Source: Staphylococcus shinii (GTDB lineage: Bacteria; Bacillota; Bacilli; Staphylococcales; Staphylococcaceae). From it: 64,000 bases of DNA. Below are positions 18,656-28,720 of the stretch, in pieces (position 1 is the stretch's first letter; each line of letters opens with the position of its first letter). The position numbers and the translations under genes were made by a program. The DNA lies in the NCBI RefSeq assembly GCF_017583065.1, contig NZ_JAGEVL010000005.1, positions 372,001 through 436,000 on the forward strand, given 5' to 3'. The notes below the pieces were generated by a model, which saw nothing but the letters and a program-made list of their open reading frames with translations, was not told the DNA's origin and did not search any database.

Positions 18656-19574
18656 ACAAGTATTAAATAATATCTTAGAAGTTTTTTATATTTTAATAGG
18701 TTTACAATTACTATACACTGCTTTTCGGATTTTGAAGTCTTCTACCCATAAAAAGAAGTATGGCACAGCATTATTTTGGATTTTGTTAGCGGCAACATTT
18801 ATTGTTGGTCCTTATATCCCAAACGTAATTAATGGTTTATTTATTTTAATGATGGGGATACTGACTTTATTTAAACAAGTGACAATTAATAATATTGTTG
18901 ATGTGACTGAAAAAGAAGGGCTACATGGTGCCCAAAAATATGGGAATAAACTATTTGTTCCAGCTGTCATCTTAGCAATTGCAGCTATCGCTGTTTCCAA
19001 TTGGACGCCTTTAGGTGGCGCAATAGGTTTAGGCGTTTCCTCTATATTAGGGTTAATAGCTGCATATATAGTAATTAAACCTAAGATGAAATATGTGCTT
19101 TATGATAGCGACCGTCTAACGCAACAAATTGGTACGGTGGGTATTTTACCTCAATTTTTAGCTGCTTTAGGGGTGCTATTTACTGTAAGTGGAGTTGGAG
19201 ATGTTATATCAAAAGGTATTTCGTCTGTATTACCAGAAGGAAATCACTTGATAGGTGCAGCTGCATATATATTAGGTATGGTATTTTTTACTATGTTAAT
19301 GGGAAATGCTTTTGCTGCATTTACAGTAATTACTGCAAGTATTGGTATTCCGTTTGTCATCGCACAAGGTGGCGACCCTGTTATCGCAGGTGCATTAGCT
19401 ATGACTGGCGGATTCTGTGGTACTTTGTTAACCCCAATGGCAGCTAATTTTAATACATTGCCGGTAGCATTATTAGAAATGAAACAGGAATTTGGCGTTA
19501 TCAAAGCACAAGCACCGATTGCACTGATACTTATAGTAATACATATTGGCTTAATGTATGTATGGGCGTTTTAA
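18648..19574 (+). CDS. DUF979 membrane protein, 5-oxoproline transporter subunit
   Basis: This is a 308-aa membrane protein of DUF979 with about nine hydrophobic helices; GGFCGTLLTPMAANFNTLP is a recognisable conserved segment near the C-terminus. The start is taken at ATG 18648, with AGG 9 bases upstream; a GTG at 18645 is also possible. It overlaps the DUF969 gene by 8 bases. It probably forms a two-part carrier with DUF969, feeding or exporting 5-oxoproline in connection with the downstream Pcp. Confidence 0.87.
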   Translation: MSEQVLNNILEVFYILIGLQLLYTAFRILKSSTHKKKYGTALFWILLAATFIVGPYIPNVINGLFILMMGILTLFKQVTINNIVDVTEKEGLHGAQKYGNKLFVPAVILAIAAIAVSNWTPLGGAIGLGVSSILGLIAAYIVIKPKMKYVLYDSDRLTQQIGTVGILPQFLAALGVLFTVSGVGDVISKGISSVLPEGNHLIGAAAYILGMVFFTMLMGNAFAAFTVITASIGIPFVIAQGGDPVIAGALAMTGGFCGTLLTPMAANFNTLPVALLEMKQEFGVIKAQAPIALILIVIHIGLMYVWAF

Positions 19575-19605
19575 CTGATTTCAATTGAAAAAGGAGCGTT
19601 TTAAA

Positions 19606-20247
19606 ATGAGAATCTTAATAACTGGATTTGATCCATTTGGTGGAGAAGAAATTAATCCCGCATTAGAAGCGGTGAAACTATTACCAGATAGTATTGAAGG
19701 ACATACGATAGATAAGTTAGAAATACCAACTGTCTTTCATAAAAGTAAACATGCAGTTGAAGCACGTATGAAGCAATATGATTATGATGTTGTGTTAGCA
19801 ATTGGACAAGCAGGCGGGAGGTTTGAATTAACACCAGAGCGTGTTGGTATTAACGTTGATGATGCACGGATAGCAGATAACGAAGGTCAACAACCGATTG
19901 ACGAATGCATTCATCAAGATGGGGCACAGGCGTATTTTTCAAACTTACCTGTAAAACGTATGACTGAAGCTATTAAAGCGAGTGGTGTGCCTGCACGTTT
20001 ATCTAACACGGCTGGAACCTTTGTATGTAATCATATTTTATATCAATTAGGTTACTTACATGCAACGCAATTTCCTAATATAAAATTCGGTTTTATTCAT
20101 GTGCCATTTATCCCTGAACAAGTAGTAGATAAACCCGAAAAGCCTTCAATGTCTGTGGAAACGATCCGAAAGGGATTAAATGCTGCATTAGAAGCTATCA
20201 TTGAGTCTGACGAAGATATTAAAGTCGCACTTGGAGAAACACACTAA
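19606..20247 (+). CDS. pcp: Pyrrolidone-carboxylate peptidase
   Basis: This 213-aa cysteine peptidase of family C15 removes N-terminal pyroglutamate from peptides in the cytoplasm. It opens with [17 protein letters not shown]. The catalytic residues are visible as the Glu in [12 protein letters not shown], the Cys in [13 protein letters not shown] and the His in [10 protein letters not shown]. The start is ATG 19606, behind AAAGGAG; an upstream TTG would place the ribosome site inside the gene. It is the third gene of the DUF969-DUF979-pcp operon. Length and motifs match active enzymes. Confidence 0.95.
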   Translation: MRILITGFDPFGGEEINPALEAVKLLPDSIEGHTIDKLEIPTVFHKSKHAVEARMKQYDYDVVLAIGQAGGRFELTPERVGINVDDARIADNEGQQPIDECIHQDGAQAYFSNLPVKRMTEAIKASGVPARLSNTAGTFVCNHILYQLGYLHATQFPNIKFGFIHVPFIPEQVVDKPEKPSMSVETIRKGLNAALEAIIESDEDIKVALGETH

Positions 20248-20286
20248 AGTAAAAGTTAACAAATTCTATTGTATAATATAAACAAA

Positions 20287-20328
20287 GGGGTAGGAAATCT
20301 TTAAAACAAGATTTCCTATCCCCTTTTT
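20287..20328. terminator. Bidirectional terminator between pcp and the acetyltransferase gene
   Basis: GGGGTAGGAAATCT and AGATTTCCTATCCCC arms are followed by T5 on the plus strand, with an A-rich left flank. It lies between convergent genes. Confidence 0.88.
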
Positions 20329-20341
20329 ATTTGTGTTGAAT

Positions 20342-20842
20342 TTAATTATCGTGTTCAGTACGTGTGTAATCCATGCGAATTTCGTTATATGTTTTGCCGA
20401 AGAAAGTAGGTTGTTTATATGGCGTTTTTTTAAATCCAACTTGTTCGTAGAAATTAATAGCGTTAGTATTTTCTTCTACAACCCAGAGTGTCACGTTATC
20501 TGGATAAGATAGCTCTAGTGCTCGTTGTGTTAAAGCATAGCCAATCATATGACGTTGATACGCTTCTAAAAGATACAACGCGTATATCTCACTCCAATTG
20601 TCAGATTCTGAAATAGATTTTGTTTTACCATAAGTGATAAACCCTACAATCTCTCCCTTGACGGTTGCTACTAAGGTAGGAAGATCGTGTATAGAGGACT
20701 TCTTAATAAATTGTTCTTTATCAAGATTTTCTAAGTAGTCGTTTTCAGAAATGTGATTATACGTTTTTAACCAACTCTCGTAATGGACATTGGCTTTACC
20801 ATGACGATCTTCTTCCGTCAACTCTCTAATTGTAAAATCCAT
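20342..20842 (-). CDS. GNAT-family N-acetyltransferase
   Basis: This 166-aa cytoplasmic acetyltransferase has the acetyl-CoA binding motif with YLLEAYQRHMIGYALTQRAL and the C-terminal NAINFYEQVGFKKTPYK. The N-terminus IRELTEEDRHGKANVHYESW is typical of the RimI-like branch. GGGGG-type ribosome binding precedes the ATG. It is monocistronic. The acceptor substrate is unknown. Confidence 0.85.
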   Translation of the reverse strand: MDFTIRELTEEDRHGKANVHYESWLKTYNHISENDYLENLDKEQFIKKSSIHDLPTLVATVKGEIVGFITYGKTKSISESDNWSEIYALYLLEAYQRHMIGYALTQRALELSYPDNVTLWVVEENTNAINFYEQVGFKKTPYKQPTFFGKTYNEIRMDYTRTEHDN

Positions 20843-20973
20843 AGAAAGCCCCCTTACTATACTAAATTGATGTTATTATAGCATCATTATTTTGAAAAAA
20901 GAAATTTTTCAATTCAAATAAATTATAAAAAGCAAAAATATTAAGTGTTTAAATAACAAAATTTTAAATACAT

Positions 20974-21783
20974 TTAAATCGATTTACGCTCATTTAACTG
21001 ATCTTGAAGGTGATTTGCTTTGTTGCGTGCAAGTTTACCGTAATATGAATGTGCAAAATGCATTTGAATAATTAAAAATAATCCACCAACAGTCCAATAT
21101 AGTCCAAGTGCTGCAGCAGAATGTAGGGAAATATATGTGATGAATATAGGTGATAAAACCATCAATATATAGTGTGTTTTTCTTTGGTCTTTAGGATAGT
21201 GGCGCGCATTAACTAACGGTTGGAAGAAATATACTACTGCTGCAATTAGCGAAATCCAAAGATTAGGTTCTGTTAAGTTGAACCATAAAAAGTCTGGATA
21301 ACGATCAATGCCATCTCCTGTAGGATACTTTAAAGTAATAATTAAACCGAATAATATAGGCAATTGTATAAGTATAGGTAAACATCCTAGAACATTTTTT
21401 AAAGGATTAATATCATATTGTTTATAAAGATTCATTAGCGATTGTTGTGCTTCGTTTTTTTCTTCTTGTGAATTCGCATTTTTAATATTATTTCTCACCT
21501 CGTCAATTTGCGGTTGAACAATTTTTGTTTTTTCGCGCATCATATGCATGTTTTTTACTTGTGCAAGCATAAAAGGAAGCAGAAATAGTCTTATTAGTAA
21601 CACGATTGTGATGATTGCTAAACCATAATTATCTTTGTATAAATGTCCTAATCCATGTAACAACATGTCGATTGGTTGGACAAAAATTGAATAAAATAAG
21701 CCGCTTTTAGCTTCGTCTGTAGAATAATCACAGCCAGTTAAAAATAGGGGAACTAATAATACAATGAGCCTTTTCCAATACAT
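20974..21783 (-). CDS. yidC: YidC/OxaA membrane protein insertase
   Basis: This 269-aa lipoprotein-type insertase has a signal peptide ending LTGC with Cys18, then five membrane helices. The conserved cytoplasmic loop carries MMREKTKIVQPQIDEVRNN and the PLKNVLGCLPILIQLPILFGL segment. The Gram-positive short form lacks the large periplasmic domain, as here. GGAGG precedes the ATG. It inserts and folds membrane proteins with or without Sec. Whether the genome has a second copy cannot be seen. Confidence 0.93.
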   Translation of the reverse strand: MYWKRLIVLLVPLFLTGCDYSTDEAKSGLFYSIFVQPIDMLLHGLGHLYKDNYGLAIITIVLLIRLFLLPFMLAQVKNMHMMREKTKIVQPQIDEVRNNIKNANSQEEKNEAQQSLMNLYKQYDINPLKNVLGCLPILIQLPILFGLIITLKYPTGDGIDRYPDFLWFNLTEPNLWISLIAAVVYFFQPLVNARHYPKDQRKTHYILMVLSPIFITYISLHSAAALGLYWTVGGLFLIIQMHFAHSYYGKLARNKANHLQDQLNERKSI

Positions 21784-21875
21784 AATATATTTCCTCCAAT
21801 TAATGTATTAATAAATATAACTTTAACACAATTGAAAAATGATTTTAAGGCTTTATATTTATATTGTAATAATGT

Positions 21876-21915
21876 AAAAAAGTCACTACCCCAAGGTGAA
21901 ATTGGATGTAGTGAC
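21876..21915 (-). terminator. Terminator after the CPA1 antiporter gene
   Basis: On the minus strand, GTCACTAC and GTAGTGAC arms are followed by T6. It closes the antiporter transcript 8 bases after its stop. Confidence 0.85.
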
Positions 21916-21922
21916 AGTAGTT

Positions 21923-23944
21923 TTATTTTGAAGTCAATATGATTTCATTATAATTAATATGTTCTCTAACTTGTGCAGCGACATGTGCATCTAGTTGTTT
22001 ATTTTGAATTAGTTCATCAAGATAAGCTCTTTGTAAATATAACCCTTCTAACTTATGTGCTTCATTTGTTGTGACAGGTGTTTCATTTTGCTTATTACGA
22101 TTTCTTCTAATTCTGTGCAGTCTGTTGTAATACTGGTTTAAAACGATGTTGACTTCTAATACATTTTCATTTGTTTGTTCTTCTTTCAAACGTATTGCGA
22201 CATTATGATGTACGATACGCATAACTTTTTTTACTTCTTGAAAATTTGATTTGAATTGTTTTATCTGTGAACTCTCTTCATGTTTTTTTGCTCTCCATCT
22301 TAAAATCAACATTTTAATAACAACCTTAAATTTATGAACAGCTGATGATTCTTTAAATTGTCTTGATGTTTCTATAGCTGAGCGATAGTTCAAAATCGTT
22401 TGACGGTCAACTTTATTTTGAGTTACTAAACGTTCTAACGTTTCTGTCTCTACTTCGCCAGCAATTGTTTCTAGTCGTTTGACCTCTTTAGCATTATTTT
22501 CTTCTGGCGTCATTTGCAGTAGGAAGAATAGTTCATCAAAATAATCAGAAATAACTGTACTATAATTTGTGGACGTTTGTGCTTTAGACTTTGCTTTAAA
22601 ATCTTTAATAACATGCTGTACTATATAAATTTTTGCAACCGCATAGCTCATAGTGGTTGATGTTGTTTTCTCTTCTGAAGGCGTAATAATAGGTAGCACG
22701 ATTTGTGCCATAACTAAACTAATAATTACCATTAAGGAAGCAATAAATAGTAAATCATTTTTATAAGTAAAAGTTTGTTGTTGTGCTAATAAAGTAGGCA
22801 ATGTTAATGCCATAGAAAGAGAAATTGTACCGTGAATCCCACACATTGTCATAATAAAAGCGTAGTGTACACGTTTTGGTGGCACTTCATATTGGTCATT
22901 AAGATACGATTGGATATTATTTGGATAATAAAATTGTTTGAATAACATAAAGACCCAGATGAAACGGAAAACATAAATAGCTAATGCAATGAGTAATGTT
23001 GTAATAATCAGGAATATAATGTTCTGCGGTTCGTCTTTGAAAATTGAAGAAACAACCTTAGGTATAATATAACCTAATACGACGAAGACAAAGCCATTCA
23101 GAACATAACTTAATGTACTCCATATCTGATTATAGTTCATTTGTAGTTCGGTTTGAGCACGAATCAATCGTTCACGTTCAAATCCATGTATTAAACCAGC
23201 CACTACCACTGCAATAATCCCCGACGCGTGCAACATCTCAGAAATAAAGTAGACGACAAAAGGTGTTAATAATTGAATGAATATCATTGTATTACCATCT
23301 TTAAGACCCTTGTTCATGGATAGATAAACACGGAGTCGTACAATCATGAAGCCAAAAATTGCACCTATCAATATGCCTAGAATAGTTGAAATAATAAATT
23401 GTTCGATTGCATCGAACGCAGAAAATGCACCAGTAACAAGTGCAGTAACAGCGATTTTGAAAGAGATGATACCAGCAGCATCATTTAATAACGATTCACC
23501 TTCTAATATAGTTAACGCACCCTTAGGCAATATTTTTCCTTTAGTAATAGCTTGTACAGCGACAGCATCTGTGGGGCAAAGAATGGCTGCTATCGCGAAG
23601 GCAGCAGGCATGGGCAATTCAGGCCAAATCCACCCAATGAAATAACCTACACCTATCACAGTTGTAAATACTAACGCCATCGCCATTAAAATAATAGGTT
23701 TGCGATATTCTAACAGTTTAGACCTAGATACATGTGTGCCCTCAACAAATAGTAATGGGGCAATCACAGCCATCATAAATACTTCTGGTTCAAATTCAAA
23801 GTGTAAGGGGATAGGAAGAATATATAAACAAACACCTAACCCAATTTGAATGAAAGCCATTGGTATCTTTGGAAACTTGTTATGTATAATTGAACTAATA
23901 ATCACTGCTATAATAAATATTAAAAAAGCTTCTAATAATAACAT
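21923..23944 (-). CDS. CPA1-family Na+/H+ antiporter with long cytoplasmic tail
   Basis: This is a 673-aa sodium (or potassium)/proton antiporter. The first 410 residues are polytopic and carry the CPA1 core motifs CPTDAVAVQAI and EGESLLNDAAGIISFK, whose aspartates bind the ion. The last 250 residues form a soluble, helical, highly charged tail, as in other staphylococcal NhaP-type proteins of this size. AAGGAG precedes the ATG. It is monocistronic. It likely serves pH and salt homeostasis; ion preference cannot be read from sequence. Confidence 0.87.
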   Translation of the reverse strand: MLLLEAFLIFIIAVIISSIIHNKFPKIPMAFIQIGLGVCLYILPIPLHFEFEPEVFMMAVIAPLLFVEGTHVSRSKLLEYRKPIILMAMALVFTTVIGVGYFIGWIWPELPMPAAFAIAAILCPTDAVAVQAITKGKILPKGALTILEGESLLNDAAGIISFKIAVTALVTGAFSAFDAIEQFIISTILGILIGAIFGFMIVRLRVYLSMNKGLKDGNTMIFIQLLTPFVVYFISEMLHASGIIAVVVAGLIHGFERERLIRAQTELQMNYNQIWSTLSYVLNGFVFVVLGYIIPKVVSSIFKDEPQNIIFLIITTLLIALAIYVFRFIWVFMLFKQFYYPNNIQSYLNDQYEVPPKRVHYAFIMTMCGIHGTISLSMALTLPTLLAQQQTFTYKNDLLFIASLMVIISLVMAQIVLPIITPSEEKTTSTTMSYAVAKIYIVQHVIKDFKAKSKAQTSTNYSTVISDYFDELFFLLQMTPEENNAKEVKRLETIAGEVETETLERLVTQNKVDRQTILNYRSAIETSRQFKESSAVHKFKVVIKMLILRWRAKKHEESSQIKQFKSNFQEVKKVMRIVHHNVAIRLKEEQTNENVLEVNIVLNQYYNRLHRIRRNRNKQNETPVTTNEAHKLEGLYLQRAYLDELIQNKQLDAHVAAQVREHINYNEIILTSK

Positions 23945-24118
23945 ATTTACTCCTTATTTTTTTGATTGTTTTATATTACCATTATCACAAAAGCATAGAT
24001 AGTAATTTTAAAAAACAATTGACTTCAATACTTATTAATTTATAGGCGCATGATTTAAAAGTTAATATTCAAATGTGTCATAATAGAGGTGTTAAGATAA
24101 TAGAGGAACGTGATAGTA

Positions 24119-24928
24119 ATGAAAATAGGTGTCATATCAGATTTGCATATTGATCGCCACAAGAGATTAACACCAGAGGATTATACACACGAATTAGTAA
24201 ATGCTATACAGAAACGAAAAATAGAACTGTTACTTATTGCAGGAGATATTTCTAATAATTATAAATTAACGCATAAGTTTATCTATGATGTAGAGACTCA
24301 ATCACATATAAAAATATTATTTATTCCAGGAAATCATGATTTTTGGGCTACAGATACGGATGCATCGTCTGCTGAAATTTTAGATTACTATATGAATATG
24401 GAAGCGTGTTTGATAGGTAAACCATACCATCTCAATGACTCATGGGCGATTGTTGGTAATACAGGTTGGTATGACTATACGTACGCAAGTCCAGAATTTT
24501 CACTTGAGCGTATAGCTCGTAGAAAATACTATGGCGCAACTTGGCAAGACAAAGTTAAAATAGATTGGCCTATGGAAGATAGAAAGCTATCGACGATTGC
24601 AGCAAAACAAACAATTAAAGATATAGAACAAGTGAAACATAAACATATTATTTTAATGACGCATATTGTGACACACCCTAGGTTTGCCGTACCAATGCCT
24701 CATAGAATATTTGATTATTTTAATGCTTTTATTGGGACTTCTGATTTTGATGCGATTTATCAACAATATGATATTCGATACAGCATTATGGGACATGTCC
24801 ATTTTAGAAATGTCTTTGAAGAACAGGGGGTAACATATATTTGTTCATGTCTCGGTTATCAAAGAGAATGGCGTTCTGATAATATAGCGCAAGAAATTAA
24901 TCACGCTTTATATACCATTAACATATAG
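24119..24928 (+). CDS. Calcineurin-like metallophosphoesterase
   Basis: This 269-aa cytoplasmic phosphoesterase shows the full two-metal motif set in order: GVISDLHID (DxH), LLIAGDISNN (GD), IPGNHDFW (GNHD), LMTHIVTH and IMGHVHFRN (GHxH). The frame is open from a GTG at 24110, but the AGAGG site is only 3 bases from that codon and 12 from ATG 24119, where homologues begin (MKIGVISD). It is followed by a strong terminator. The substrate is unknown. Confidence 0.87.
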   Translation: MKIGVISDLHIDRHKRLTPEDYTHELVNAIQKRKIELLLIAGDISNNYKLTHKFIYDVETQSHIKILFIPGNHDFWATDTDASSAEILDYYMNMEACLIGKPYHLNDSWAIVGNTGWYDYTYASPEFSLERIARRKYYGATWQDKVKIDWPMEDRKLSTIAAKQTIKDIEQVKHKHIILMTHIVTHPRFAVPMPHRIFDYFNAFIGTSDFDAIYQQYDIRYSIMGHVHFRNVFEEQGVTYICSCLGYQREWRSDNIAQEINHALYTINI

Positions 24929-24933
24929 TGAAA

Positions 24934-24970
24934 AGAAGCGACCATAAAGATAACATGGTCGCTTCTTTAT
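24934..24970 (+). terminator. Terminator after the phosphoesterase
   Basis: AGAAGCGACCAT and ATGGTCGCTTCT arms are followed by a T-rich tail. It is 6 bases beyond the stop. Confidence 0.88.
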
Positions 24971-25055
24971 TATTAAATTTATTGTAACTACATATTGAAG
25001 CACCTGATATAGCCATTTATTAAGTAACTGATTTTTATTTAGCGTTCAAAAATAA

Positions 25056-25667
25056 TTACGTTTGTATATGAAAGCTCAAACGGCCTGGTGCGTTGTAACT
25101 TTGTGCTAACTTTGATTTTCTAATTTTTATTACTTGGTATTTATTAGGTATTAGTGCTGGAAATACAATTGATTTTCCTATATGTGACCATAGGGGGTCG
25201 ATGTAATAGTAATTATTATCATCATAGCCAATGAGTAAAGTAACATGGATATTAGAAACTAATTTAGTTGGTTGATTATCTAATTTATAAGTACGACGCA
25301 ATGGTCGTTGTCCGAGTACGGTATGATAAATAACAACAGGTTGACCACTATCTAAAACTGCACATAAATCCGTTAAAGATTGCCCCGTACTATCTATAAT
25401 ATGTTGATCATAGCGCTTTAGATGTGGGACGAGGGCAGAAGGGAAAATAGTTTGATGGTGCCCCCATTTAATCCATAAGTGATGACCTACGTATCCTTTA
25501 TAAGGATTATTTTTATGTTTAGGCCAATGTTTCATTATTTGAGTAGCTGGTATTTTATGCTGATTAAACTGTAACATCATTGCTGTAGATACCCCTTCAC
25601 AGCCCATAACCATTGGTATTGGAAACAACTGACTGATTGGCTTAACAGGTAATATATTTAATTTCAT
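25056..25667 (-). CDS. C39-like peptidase-family protein (YvpB-like)
   Basis: This 203-aa protein has a papain-like C39-type fold. The candidate catalytic Cys is in VMGCEGVSTAMMLQFN, the His in NIHVTLLIGYDDNNYYYIDPL, and the Asp in YIDPL. The frame is open from 25727, but AGGGAGAG precedes the ATG at 25667 and the family domain starts just after. No clear signal peptide is present, although the short N-terminus MKLNILPVKPIS could hide one. Related proteins are often exported or membrane-linked and their substrates are unknown. Confidence 0.75.
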   Translation of the reverse strand: MKLNILPVKPISQLFPIPMVMGCEGVSTAMMLQFNQHKIPATQIMKHWPKHKNNPYKGYVGHHLWIKWGHHQTIFPSALVPHLKRYDQHIIDSTGQSLTDLCAVLDSGQPVVIYHTVLGQRPLRRTYKLDNQPTKLVSNIHVTLLIGYDDNNYYYIDPLWSHIGKSIVFPALIPNKYQVIKIRKSKLAQSYNAPGRLSFHIQT

Positions 25668-25852
25668 GATGACGCTCTCCCTAATGATTTTATTCCAATG
25701 TAAAAACGAAGCAACTTTACATTTCATTTATTATATATTTATTCTTAAAAATTACCTATTAAGATGCTTAAGCAATCTGTTAATAGCTTAGAATAGATAT
25801 TGCTATGATGTTTTGGTTATAATAACAGAAAAATGAATATGGGGGATTACAT

Positions 25853-26317
25853 ATGAACCATAGAATAGAAACACTACCAACATTATCTGTAGTGGGAGAA
25901 AAAAGAGAATATGCTACAGGACAAAAAGCACAAGAAAATATTTTTATGTTCTGGATGGATTTTGATGAAAGTGGTAAAAAACACGACTTATTAAAATTAG
26001 GTTACGAACGTTTACCAGGTCTCTTAGGTTTATGTAAACCACTCGATAATGGGGAAATGCATTATTTAATTGGGGTTACTAGTGATGATACTAATACAAC
26101 TTGGCAACAAACAGAAATAGCAGGCGGGAGATACATTGTGTTTGATGCTGAAGGTCCAGTACCAAGTTCTATAAAAAAAGCTATGGAATCTATTAATAGA
26201 TATATCTTACCATCATTAGATTATGAATTACGAAATGCGCCATTTTTTGAGTTTTATAAAGAAGGGGAAATTAGAGCTGAAGATTATATTACAGAAATAT
26301 GGTTACCAATTGTTTAA
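25853..26317 (+). CDS. GyrI-like / AraC effector-binding domain protein
   Basis: This is a 154-aa stand-alone effector-binding domain (SOUL/GyrI-like superfamily). Typical elements are an N-terminal IETLPTLSVVGEKREYATG strand, IAGGRYIVFDAEGPVPSSIKKAMESI in the middle, and EIWLPIV at the end. It has no DNA-binding domain. Such proteins bind small hydrophobic ligands or act as gyrase-protective or regulatory proteins; which applies is unknown. A GGGGGATT site precedes the ATG. Confidence 0.8.
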   Translation: MNHRIETLPTLSVVGEKREYATGQKAQENIFMFWMDFDESGKKHDLLKLGYERLPGLLGLCKPLDNGEMHYLIGVTSDDTNTTWQQTEIAGGRYIVFDAEGPVPSSIKKAMESINRYILPSLDYELRNAPFFEFYKEGEIRAEDYITEIWLPIV

Positions 26318-26340
26318 ATTAAAAATAGATTAATTAAAAT

Positions 26341-26392
26341 AGGGGCAGGCTAAAAATCAAAAATTTAAAACTTGATTTTGTAAGCTCGCCCC
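26341..26392. terminator. Bidirectional GC-clamped terminator hairpin
   Basis: GGGGC...GCT and AGC...GCCCC ends enclose AAAATCAA/TTGATTTT arms. It lies after the GyrI-like gene and before the convergent pump gene and resembles common staphylococcal intergenic hairpins. Confidence 0.6.
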
Positions 26393-26523
26393 ATATAATT
26401 GGCTAGGATAGAAATGAAATTTACATATAGCTTTCCATTCCAGTCGTATTTGACTAGTTAATCGGTTTTGTTAGCATTGTTAGTTTGTTATTCTATACAC
26501 TCTAAAATGTTGGCTTTTAGAAT

Positions 26524-27726
26524 TTATGCGTTATGTTTAACTAAGATAGATTTTAATAATACTTCTAATAAAATAATTAATATAGTAGTAATCACTAGAA
26601 TAATAAGGTAAGACATAACGCTGTATTCACCTTTTAAGCCTACAAGAGGGGACATAATCCCGCCCAAAATAAATTGGAATAAACCGAGTAAACTCGATGC
26701 GTTACCACTGCCACCAGTTCTTGATTCCATAGCTAATGTGAAACTTAGTGGACCAATTCCAGTTACAGGACATACATTAAGGAAAAATGCGATGATTAAT
26801 ACCCATAATGGTAAGTGGAATATAAGCACGAATATAATTAACACAACGCCTAAAATCTGTATTAATGTCAATAATACAAGAAGAAGATAGCGATTCATAT
26901 ATTCTACGAGTAAGGCTGTTAATTGACTCATAATAATTAAGCCGATACCATTTAACGCAAATAAAACACTAAATTGTTGCGGTGTCATATCGTATATCTT
27001 CTGTGTAATAAATGGTGCAGCAGAGGAAAAACTAAAGAGCATCACATAAGTTAATCCTTGTAAGAGCATTGGAATGATAAACGCTGGTTTCTTGAGTAAA
27101 TATCCAAAGTCTTTAAATATTAAGGGAAAATTAAGTTTTGTAAGATCTGTATCTCTCGTTTCTTCCATTTTGAAGAATGCAAAAATTAATATTGCAAAGC
27201 TAACAACGGTTAAAATTAGGAATATTGCTTTCCAATTTGAAACACTTAAAGCATATCCACCAATTAAAGGTGCAAGGATAGTGATAATCCCATTAACGAC
27301 TAGTAAAGAGGCTAATCCCTTAGCAAGAGATTTCCCTTTGTGTTGATCGCCAATGGATGCTTTGGCAATAACGATGGCGCCTCCCCCAGTTAGCCCTTGT
27401 ATAAGGCGTATTATTAGTAAAAGTGAAAGCGATGTTGTAAATACCGCTATTAATGAAGCGATGACGTATATTGAAATAATAAGTAAGGCTATTTTCTTAC
27501 GCCCATACGCGTCAGATAGAGGGCCAAAAGTAAATTGTCCAATTGCAAGCCCAATCATAGCAAACGACAGTGTAAGTTGTACTTGTGAGGTAGTTGCTCC
27601 AAAATCACTCTGTACATTTGGTAGTGATGGTACGTACATATCTATTGTTAAAGGTCCAAAAGTAGTCATAATACCTAACATAATAATGACCATCAAAGGC
27701 AGTTGGCGATTGGTAATTTTATCCAT
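26524..27726 (-). CDS. MFS exporter, Bcr/CflA family
   Basis: This is a 400-aa, 12-helix proton-coupled exporter. The N-terminus has GPLTIDMYVPSLPNVQSDFGAT, the Bcr/CflA hallmark, followed by the MFS loop GPLSDAYGRKKIALL and the RLIQGLTGGGAIVIAKA segment. The start is ATG 27726, behind AAAGGAG; the frame remains open for 21 more bases. It is monocistronic. Substrates in the family include bicyclomycin, chloramphenicol and sulfathiazole; the one here is unknown. Confidence 0.88.
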   Translation of the reverse strand: MDKITNRQLPLMVIIMLGIMTTFGPLTIDMYVPSLPNVQSDFGATTSQVQLTLSFAMIGLAIGQFTFGPLSDAYGRKKIALLIISIYVIASLIAVFTTSLSLLLIIRLIQGLTGGGAIVIAKASIGDQHKGKSLAKGLASLLVVNGIITILAPLIGGYALSVSNWKAIFLILTVVSFAILIFAFFKMEETRDTDLTKLNFPLIFKDFGYLLKKPAFIIPMLLQGLTYVMLFSFSSAAPFITQKIYDMTPQQFSVLFALNGIGLIIMSQLTALLVEYMNRYLLLVLLTLIQILGVVLIIFVLIFHLPLWVLIIAFFLNVCPVTGIGPLSFTLAMESRTGGSGNASSLLGLFQFILGGIMSPLVGLKGEYSVMSYLIILVITTILIILLEVLLKSILVKHNA

Positions 27727-28007
27727 ATAAAGTACTCCTTTAAGCACAGTTAGTTACGTTATAATAAAGAAAAATTGAATGTTTAGTAACTAGATTATTA
27801 TCGCACATGTGAATATAAATGCAATGACAAAGTTACATATTTAATACGTGCACACTATTCGAGATATTATTTTTAATATATAATACAATTTATTATGATG
27901 AAATACTGATTTATAAGCAATATATTTATACGTATTTCACCTTGGTAAACAAATTATATTTTATTGTAGTATGGAGATTTTAGATTGGCACACAAAGGAG
28001 AAAATTG

Positions 28008-28388
28008 ATGGATTTAACCAAGACACAATATGAAATTATAAAATTTATTCTTGTTGGTGGAATTAACACCTTTAATTATTACGTAATTTATTTATTTTTA
28101 TTAAAGTTAATTGATATAAATTATTTAGTCAGCCATATCAGTGGATTTATAGTTAGTTTTATAGTCTCTTATTATCTAAATTGTTATTTTGTATACAAAG
28201 TAAAACCTACATGGCGCAAATTTATTCAATTCCCATTAACTCAAGTAGTTAATATGGGGATGCAAACCATCTTATTATATATATTTGTACAATGGTTCCA
28301 CATTTCATCTGTTATCGCACCATTTGCTGGGCTTATTATTACTATACCAATTACGTTTGTATTATCTAAATATATATTAAGAGACTGA
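28008..28388 (+). CDS. GtrA-family membrane protein
   Basis: This 126-aa protein has four membrane helices. It begins with the GtrA pattern IIKFILVGGINTFNYYVIYLFLL and has FIVSYYLNCYFVYK in the middle. GtrA proteins help move undecaprenyl-linked sugars across the membrane or modify teichoic acid. AAAGGAG precedes the ATG at 28008 (a TTG three bases earlier is less likely). No glycosyltransferase is adjacent, so the partner lies elsewhere. Confidence 0.85.
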   Translation: MDLTKTQYEIIKFILVGGINTFNYYVIYLFLLKLIDINYLVSHISGFIVSFIVSYYLNCYFVYKVKPTWRKFIQFPLTQVVNMGMQTILLYIFVQWFHISSVIAPFAGLIITIPITFVLSKYILRD

Positions 28389-28424
28389 CACCAAATTAAA
28401 TTTTGAGGAAATGACATTGATTAT

Positions 28425-28480
28425 TGAGCATTATTAGTTGTCCTATCTGTATTTTGGAGTGGCTACGATAATGCTCTTTT
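28425..28480 (+). terminator. Terminator after the GtrA gene
   Basis: GAGCATTAT and ATAATGCTC arms with a long loop are followed by TTTTTATTT. Confidence 0.7.
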
Positions 28481-28720
28481 TATTTAATACTACTATATAA
28501 CCAAAGAACTAGTAGGACACTAATAGAAAAGATTGAAGATACATCAGGACTTTCAACTTTATAATTTTAATTTTTGCACAATTTAACAGTATGTTTTAGG
28601 AATGGCTAAAAAAATAATTAACTAAAAAATATTAAATAATTTTATAATAAAAAATGTTGTAAATATGCTTGTGATAGGTCATAATATATAATCCAATATC
28701 AATTAAGGTGGATGTAGCAC

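Noticed and set aside
27430-27450. cre-like TGAAAGCGATG inside the Bcr/CflA pump gene
   Set aside because: It is within coding sequence far from any promoter and matches only half of the consensus.
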